This document shows positions 59,358 to 64,000 of a DNA stretch of 64,000 nt, piece by piece. Origin of the DNA: Streptomyces prunicolor NBRC 13075 (GTDB lineage: Bacteria; Actinomycetota; Actinomycetes; Streptomycetales; Streptomycetaceae); the NCBI RefSeq assembly GCF_000367365.1, contig NZ_BARF01000048.1, positions 1 through 64,000 on the forward strand, in the 5' to 3' direction. The notes beneath the pieces are model-generated. The model saw nothing but the letters and a program-made list of their open reading frames with translations, ran no database searches and was not told the DNA's origin. Each line of letters starts with the position of its first letter. Within the stretch, counting starts at the first letter, position 1. The position numbers and the translations under genes are program-made.

Positions 59358-62156
59358 ATGGCATCGGCATCCCTCACCTCGCCGAACCTCGTCGGACGGT
59401 CGGCCGAACTGGCCGTTCTCGACCGGCACTTCGACACCGCCCTCGCGCGGGGCGCCGCGCTGATACTGACCGGTGAGGCCGGGGTGGGCAAGACCGCGCT
59501 GCTGGACGCCGCGGCGGCGCGCACGTCCGAAGCGGGCTTCCGGGTGCTGCGGATCTTCGGCTGCCCCTACCAGAAGGGCATCGGTTTCTCGGTGTTGAAC
59601 CAGCTGTTGCTGCGGCTGGCCGAGGGGATTCCCGCGCTGCCCGCGTGGCACGCGGAGACCCTCCAGGCGGTCCGCGGACGGTCCGAGGAGCAGCCGGCCG
59701 AACTGCTCGCCATCACGAACGCCGTGCAGGCCCTGCTGACGCGGACCGCCACCGAGACCGGTCCGCTCGCGCTGATCGTCGACGACGCGGCGTGGGTGGA
59801 CCGGTCCAGCGCCATGGTCCTGGGGACCCTGGGCCGCTCCCCGCACGCCGGGCCGATCGCCCTGCTGGGTGCGTCCAGGACCGGGGACGAGTCGTTGCTG
59901 AACAACATCGGGATACCCGAGTACGAGGTCCGGCCGCTGGACGACGCGGCGGCGAACGAGCTGGTGGCGGACCGGTTCCCCGCGATGGCGGCCAGGGTCC
60001 GCCGGCGGCTGGTCGCGGAGGCCCGGGGCAATCCCCTGGCCCTGCTCGAACTCCCCGTCCCGCTCGACGACTTGCAGCAGACGGAGTGGGGCGCCCTGCC
60101 CGCCGTACTGCCGTTGACCGAGCGGCTCAAGAACGTCTTCTCCACCCGGGTCGCCGCGCTCCCGGCGGCGACCCGGAAGCTGCTGCTGCTCGCCGTGCTG
60201 GACGGTTCGGGTGAACTGCACATCCTGCAACGGGCGTCGGACGGACCGGACGGTCTCGGCGGGCTGTCCCCCGCCGAGCGCGCCGGTCTCGTGCAGGTCG
60301 ACGGCGGCACGGGGCGGCTGGAGTTCCGGCATCCGCTGACCCGTTCCGCGGTGATGGACCTTTCGACCAGCGAGGAGCGCCGGTGGGCGCACGGGGCGCT
60401 CGCGGCGGAACTCCCCGAGGGCTCCGAGCACCGGGCCCGGCATCTCGCCGACGCGGCTGTCGGCCCCGACGACCGTGTGGCCGCCCTGCTGCACGAGGCG
60501 GCGTACAGCACCCTGCGCCGCGGTGACGCCGTCGCGGCCATCACCACCCTGCTGCGCGCCTCGGAGTTGAGCGCCACCGGCACGGACAAGGCGCGGCGGC
60601 TGGCGGAGGCGGCCTGCCTGGGCGCCAACATCACCGGCGATCTGCGCAACGTCCGCGCGCTGCTGGACAACGCCGGCCACGCCGACCCGTCCGGCGTCGG
60701 CTCCCTCGCCGCCGCCACCGCCGCGGCCAGTCGGCTGCTCAACGGCGAGGGCGATGTGGACACCGCGCACCGGCTGCTCATCGGCGCCATAGAGACCCAT
60801 GAGTGGCCCGGGGACGGCGAGACGGTCGAGGACATCTTCCGCGAGGCACTGAACACCCTTCTCCTGGTGTGCTTCTACGGCGGCCGACCGGAACTGTGGC
60901 ACTCCTTCGAGGATGTCGCGAAGCGACGCCGTCCGCCCACGTCGGGCCGCCTGCTGCCGGTGATCCTGGGCGCCTTCGGCGATCCGGCACACCGCGCGCT
61001 GCCCGTCCTCGACCGGCTCGACCACCTCGTCCGCGGCCTGCACCAACAGACCGATCCCGTACGGGTCTTCGGCGTCGCGCTCTCCTCCACCTACGTCGAC
61101 CGCCTCCCGGGGTGCCGCAGCGCGCTGCGCCGGGTCATCGACGACGGCCGCGACGGCGGGGCCATGGCCCTGGCGATCCAGGCGCAGTTCCTGCTGGCCG
61201 GCGACGCCTACTCCGGCGGCCAGTGGGACGACGTGCTGGCGATGACCGAGGAGGGCCTCGGCTGGTGCGAGACGTACGACTACCGTCTGACGGCGTCAAC
61301 GGGCCGCTTCCAGCGCGGACTTGTGGCCGCCGCGCGCGGTGACGGCGCCACCGCCCGGGAGATCGCGGACCGGCTCGTCTCCTGGGGCAACCCGCGCGGG
61401 CTGGGCGCGCTGCGCGTCTACGCCTCGCACATCCGGGCCCTCTCGGCGCTCGGCGACGCGGACTTCGACACCGCCCACCGCCTGCTGCGGGCCCTCGTCA
61501 CGCCCGGCGAGGTGCCGCGGTTCATGCCGCACGCCCTGTGGCTGCTGCTGGACTTCACCGAGGCCGCGGCCCGCACCGACCACCACGAGGAGGCGGCCGC
61601 GCACGTGGCGGCGTTCCGCAGGGCCGACATCCAGTCGATCTCGCCCCGGCTGGCCATGCTGACGGATGCCGCCGAGGCGATGGCGACCGCGGACTTCATC
61701 GACCACGACCTGTTCGAGGCGGCCATCGCCACGCCCGGTGCCGAGCGCCGGCCGTTCGACTGGGCGCGGATCTGTCTGGCCTACGGCGAGCGACTGCGCC
61801 GCGCCAAGGCGGGCGGCGCGGCCCGGGTGCATCTCGACGCGGCGCTCGGCACGTTCGAGCGTCTCGGCGCGGCCCCGTGGAGTGCGCGGGCGGCGGGCGA
61901 GCTGCGGGCGAGCGGAATCCCCGTCAAGCCGTTGGAGCCGGTCGAGTCCGACGGCCGGGACCGGTACGCGCTGCTGACCCCGCAGGAGCGGGTGGCGGCC
62001 CAACTGGCCGCCACCGGGCTGACGAACAAGCAGATCGCGACACGGCTCTTCCTGTCCCCGCGTACGGTGGCGGCCCATCTCCGCAGTGTCTTCCGGAAGT
62101 TGAACGTCACCTCTCGGGGCGGCCTGCGTGACGCGCTGACCGCCCCGATGCCGTGA
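59358..62156 (+). CDS. LAL-type ATP-binding LuxR regulator
   Basis: A 932-residue large ATP-binding LuxR regulator. The N-terminal P-loop is GEAGVGKTALL (residues 39-49), Walker B is LALIVDDAAWVDRSS, the middle 500 residues are helical TPR-like, and the C-terminal LuxR HTH is LTPQERVAAQLAATGLTNKQIATRLFLSPRTVAAHLRSVFRKLNVTSRGGL. ATG 59358 has GGGAGG upstream. LAL proteins usually activate pathway-specific gene sets. Its target here is not clear; the amidohydrolase or the hydrolases are candidates. Confidence 0.92.
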   Translation: MASASLTSPNLVGRSAELAVLDRHFDTALARGAALILTGEAGVGKTALLDAAAARTSEAGFRVLRIFGCPYQKGIGFSVLNQLLLRLAEGIPALPAWHAETLQAVRGRSEEQPAELLAITNAVQALLTRTATETGPLALIVDDAAWVDRSSAMVLGTLGRSPHAGPIALLGASRTGDESLLNNIGIPEYEVRPLDDAAANELVADRFPAMAARVRRRLVAEARGNPLALLELPVPLDDLQQTEWGALPAVLPLTERLKNVFSTRVAALPAATRKLLLLAVLDGSGELHILQRASDGPDGLGGLSPAERAGLVQVDGGTGRLEFRHPLTRSAVMDLSTSEERRWAHGALAAELPEGSEHRARHLADAAVGPDDRVAALLHEAAYSTLRRGDAVAAITTLLRASELSATGTDKARRLAEAACLGANITGDLRNVRALLDNAGHADPSGVGSLAAATAAASRLLNGEGDVDTAHRLLIGAIETHEWPGDGETVEDIFREALNTLLLVCFYGGRPELWHSFEDVAKRRRPPTSGRLLPVILGAFGDPAHRALPVLDRLDHLVRGLHQQTDPVRVFGVALSSTYVDRLPGCRSALRRVIDDGRDGGAMALAIQAQFLLAGDAYSGGQWDDVLAMTEEGLGWCETYDYRLTASTGRFQRGLVAAARGDGATAREIADRLVSWGNPRGLGALRVYASHIRALSALGDADFDTAHRLLRALVTPGEVPRFMPHALWLLLDFTEAAARTDHHEEAAAHVAAFRRADIQSISPRLAMLTDAAEAMATADFIDHDLFEAAIATPGAERRPFDWARICLAYGERLRRAKAGGAARVHLDAALGTFERLGAAPWSARAAGELRASGIPVKPLEPVESDGRDRYALLTPQERVAAQLAATGLTNKQIATRLFLSPRTVAAHLRSVFRKLNVTSRGGLRDALTAPMP

Positions 62157-62166
62157 CGTCTCCCGC

Positions 62167-63018
62167 TCAGCTCGCTTCGGGTTCCAAGTGCCAGGTCCAG
62201 TTGGGGCGTTCGTAGGCCACCTCGAAGCCGAGGCGGAGCATGTTGTGCAGGGAACTGTTGTGGGTGCCGGGCTGCTCGGCACCGGTCTCGGCGACGAGGA
62301 CCCGGCACCCCAACTCCTGTGCCGTACGGGCCCGGGCGGCGAGCAGCGCGGTCTGCCCGCCGCGACCCCGGGCGTGGGGCAGTACGGCGCCGGCGAACAT
62401 CTGCGCCGTGTCGCCGCGCACGAGCATGGTGCCGGTGCCGACCAACTCCCCGTCCAGCCAAGCGCCGTAGGGATGCCAGCCCGGCCGGGTCACGGTCGCG
62501 GCGCCCATCTCGGCGTAGTGCTCGACCGGCGTTCCGAAGGCCCGCATCATCACCGTGCCCCATTCCAGGGCGTGTTGGGCCTCCAGCGGGGTGACGCTGA
62601 TGCCGTCGGGGAGTACGTCCAGGGCGTCGGCGCGGGCGACGGCCCCCTCGGTCGTGCCGACGAGCTTCACCCAGGACGCGCCCTGGACGATGCCCTCCCG
62701 TGCGCAGATCTCCGGCCAGTCCTCGGGCAGGAACGCGGGCGCGATCTGGAAGACGGCCTGCGGGGTGCGTGCCGCGCGGTAGAAGTCGCAGACCTCTTCG
62801 ACGAGTTGGGCGGTGACGGGGGCACTGACTCCGAAGCCGAGGGCCTTGCTCCAGAAGCGGGTGATGTCGTCGCGCATCGACAGCACCACCCCGCCGCCGA
62901 GCCTTGTGGCGGTCATGCCCAGCGCGGTACGGACGGCTTCGGGGGTCTCGGTCTGGAATCGGTAGAGGGCCTCCGCCTCGGACTGCTCGGCGACGGACGG
63001 CTGGACGGCGGTCGTCAT
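62167..63018 (-). CDS. GNAT family acetyltransferase
   Basis: A 283-residue protein with a C-terminal GNAT domain (about residues 150-280): MFAGAVLPHARGRGGQTALLAARARTAQELGC, NSSLHNMLRLGFEVAYERPNWTWHL. The N-terminal half (about 140 residues) carries VLSMRDDITRFWSKALGFG and resembles proteins of the two-domain GNAT type. ATG 63018 is preceded by AAAGGG. It ends 10 bp from the convergent LAL gene. Acceptor unknown. Confidence 0.85.
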   Translation of the reverse strand: MTTAVQPSVAEQSEAEALYRFQTETPEAVRTALGMTATRLGGGVVLSMRDDITRFWSKALGFGVSAPVTAQLVEEVCDFYRAARTPQAVFQIAPAFLPEDWPEICAREGIVQGASWVKLVGTTEGAVARADALDVLPDGISVTPLEAQHALEWGTVMMRAFGTPVEHYAEMGAATVTRPGWHPYGAWLDGELVGTGTMLVRGDTAQMFAGAVLPHARGRGGQTALLAARARTAQELGCRVLVAETGAEQPGTHNSSLHNMLRLGFEVAYERPNWTWHLEPEAS

Positions 63019-63061
63019 GGGTTTCTGTTTCCCTTTCGGGTTCGTTGGCAAGCGACGCGGA

Positions 63062-63087
63062 CAGCCCGCCTGTGAACAGGCGGGCTG
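63062..63087 (-). terminator. Terminator-like stem-loop between the hydrolase and GNAT genes
   Basis: CAGCCCGCCTG and CAGGCGGGCTG form a perfect 11-bp stem around a TGAA loop, 35 bases after the stop of the hydrolase gene (minus strand). Confidence 0.75.
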
Positions 63088-63122
63088 AAGCAGGGAGTTG
63101 ACATGTGGTCAGGGATGGGGCA

Positions 63123-63812
63123 TCAGGCCTGGTGGGCCGCGGCCTTCTTGATCAGGTCCGCCACCGCGGCGGGCTGGGAGACGTAGATGGCGTGGCTGCC
63201 CGCGGCCTCGGCCACGGTTGCGCCGGCGCGCTCGGCCATCTGGTGCTGGACGGGCGGCGGGATCATGTGGTCGTCGGTCGCGACAAGGTACCAGCTGGGC
63301 TTGGTCCGCCAGGCCGGCTCGGTGATCGGACCGCCGAGCGCCTCCAGGCCCCACGGAACCTGCGAGTCGGCCAGGAACGCGGCGTCCTCGGCCGGCAGGT
63401 CGCCCGCGAAGGACGCGGCGAACTTGTCACGGTCCAAAAAGAGGAAGCCGTCGACGGGCGGCAGGATCGGCGGCACGGGCGCGCCGGGCGCCGGGTCGGC
63501 GACCAGCGTGCCGACCGACTCGTCCTTGTCCGGCGCGAAGGCCGCGATGTAGACGAGCGCGGCGACACCCTCATGGCGTCCGGCCTCGGTGATCACGGCG
63601 CCGCCGTAGGAGTGCCCGACGAGGACCGCCGGGCCGTCCAGGGCGTCGAGGGCCCGCCGGGTGACGGCCACGTCGTCGGCGAGGGACACGGTCGGGTTCT
63701 GCACGACGCTGACGTTGAAGCCGTCCTGGGTGAGCAGGCGGTGCACCGACTGCCAGCCGGAACCGTCGACGAATCCGCCATGCACGAGAACGATGTTCTT
63801 GACGGCACTCAT
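63123..63812 (-). CDS. Alpha/beta hydrolase, copy 2 (paralogue of 55079-55771)
   Basis: A 229-residue alpha/beta hydrolase nearly collinear with the protein at 55079-55771. It has VLVHGGFVDGSGW, VGHSYGG and GSHAIYVSQPAAV. AAGGAG lies 8 bases before ATG 63812. The shared PPILPPVDGFLFLDRDKF and the many identical segments indicate a recent common ancestor. A palindrome copy with one mismatch (CTGGACGGGTCCAA, 63848-63861) lies upstream. Substrate unknown. Confidence 0.88.
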   Translation of the reverse strand: MSAVKNIVLVHGGFVDGSGWQSVHRLLTQDGFNVSVVQNPTVSLADDVAVTRRALDALDGPAVLVGHSYGGAVITEAGRHEGVAALVYIAAFAPDKDESVGTLVADPAPGAPVPPILPPVDGFLFLDRDKFAASFAGDLPAEDAAFLADSQVPWGLEALGGPITEPAWRTKPSWYLVATDDHMIPPPVQHQMAERAGATVAEAAGSHAIYVSQPAAVADLIKKAAAHQA

Positions 63813-63900
63813 GCCGTAGCTCCTTGGTTGTCTTGTCGGAAACCCTCTGGACGGGTCCAAACTAGGCCGGACCCGTCCGCCGGGGCTTCGACCAAATGAC

Positions 63901-64000
63901 CTAGTTGCCGGCCGGGGCTTCCACGAAGGCCGTCACCGCCTTCGCGAAGGCCTCCGGTTCCTCCAGGTGCCCGAAGTGCCCGCTGTTCTCGAAGATCACC
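63901..64000 (-). CDS. Alpha/beta hydrolase, C-terminal fragment (5' end outside window)
   Basis: The last 33 codons of a gene entering from the right edge. The sequence FENSGHFGHLEEPEAFAKAV contains the usual catalytic-histidine context GHFGHLEEPE of alpha/beta hydrolases such as haloalkane dehalogenase-like and non-heme peroxidase-like enzymes. The stop TAG is at 63901-63903. Only the family can be stated; it is a third hydrolase in the same area. Confidence 0.75.
   Translation of the reverse strand, partial: VIFENSGHFGHLEEPEAFAKAVTAFVEAPAGN

Overview
The window is high-GC actinobacterial DNA and reads as the arm-proximal part of a Streptomyces chromosome. GTG starts are frequent, genes overlap at ATGA/GTGA junctions, sugar importers lack a dedicated ATPase, and there are many TetR, LuxR and AraC regulators and secreted glycoside hydrolases. 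The opening pgi-gnd pair followed by an unusual GTP-cyclohydrolase-II locus matches, from memory, the S. coelicolor SCO66xx neighbourhood. No rRNA, tRNA or CRISPR was seen.

Layout. 1-3.5 kb: end of a pentose-phosphate operon (pgi, gnd, a histidine phosphatase) and a beta-helix membrane protein. 3.5-8.7 kb: quinate/shikimate catabolic island (3-dehydroshikimate dehydratase, shikimate/quinate dehydrogenase, TetR regulator, MHS transporter) with two matching operators. 9-12.8 kb: PPOX oxidoreductase, TetR plus MFS exporter under a double palindrome, serine hydrolase. 12.9-17.2 kb: lysine/saccharopine-type operon (two saccharopine dehydrogenase-like enzymes, an FAD oxidase, an ornithine cyclodeaminase-family enzyme). 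17.2-24.6 kb: an unassigned pathway: GTP cyclohydrolase II homologue with the catalytic Tyr replaced by Met, creatininase-fold amidohydrolase, PTPS-fold protein lacking zinc and catalytic residues, methyltransferase, glycosyltransferase, MDR dehydrogenase, CDP-alcohol phosphotransferase and a flippase-like membrane protein. This is the most interesting system in the window.

24.7-26.1 kb: copper-type YcnI operon. 26.4-33.1 kb: MFS, fused peptide/nickel-type ABC permease, solute-binding lipoprotein and GNAT, divergent from a CooC/MinD-like ATPase and an SCO5389-like protein, with a Zur-like box between. 34-42.6 kb: beta-1,3-glucan utilisation locus (GH16 with two discoidin domains, GH1, sugar ABC importer, Tat-exported GH55) with a CebR-like box. 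42.7-44.8 kb: EF-G paralogue. 45-48.3 kb: decayed region with a TnpB (IS200/IS605-type) insertion that split a small secreted-protein gene, a 5'-truncated NlpC/P60 gene and a GNAT gene with a nonsense codon. 48.4-52.3 kb: two-component system with an ABC exporter. 52.6-54.8 kb: GH53 galactanase and GH26-like enzyme. 55-64 kb: two paralogous alpha/beta hydrolases flanking a phosphotriesterase-family enzyme, AraC regulator, MTA/SAH deaminase-like amidohydrolase, LAL regulator and GNAT, ending in a partial hydrolase.

A palindrome, TTGGACCGGTCCAA and close variants, recurs about twenty times through genes and gaps and is not explained by the annotation.
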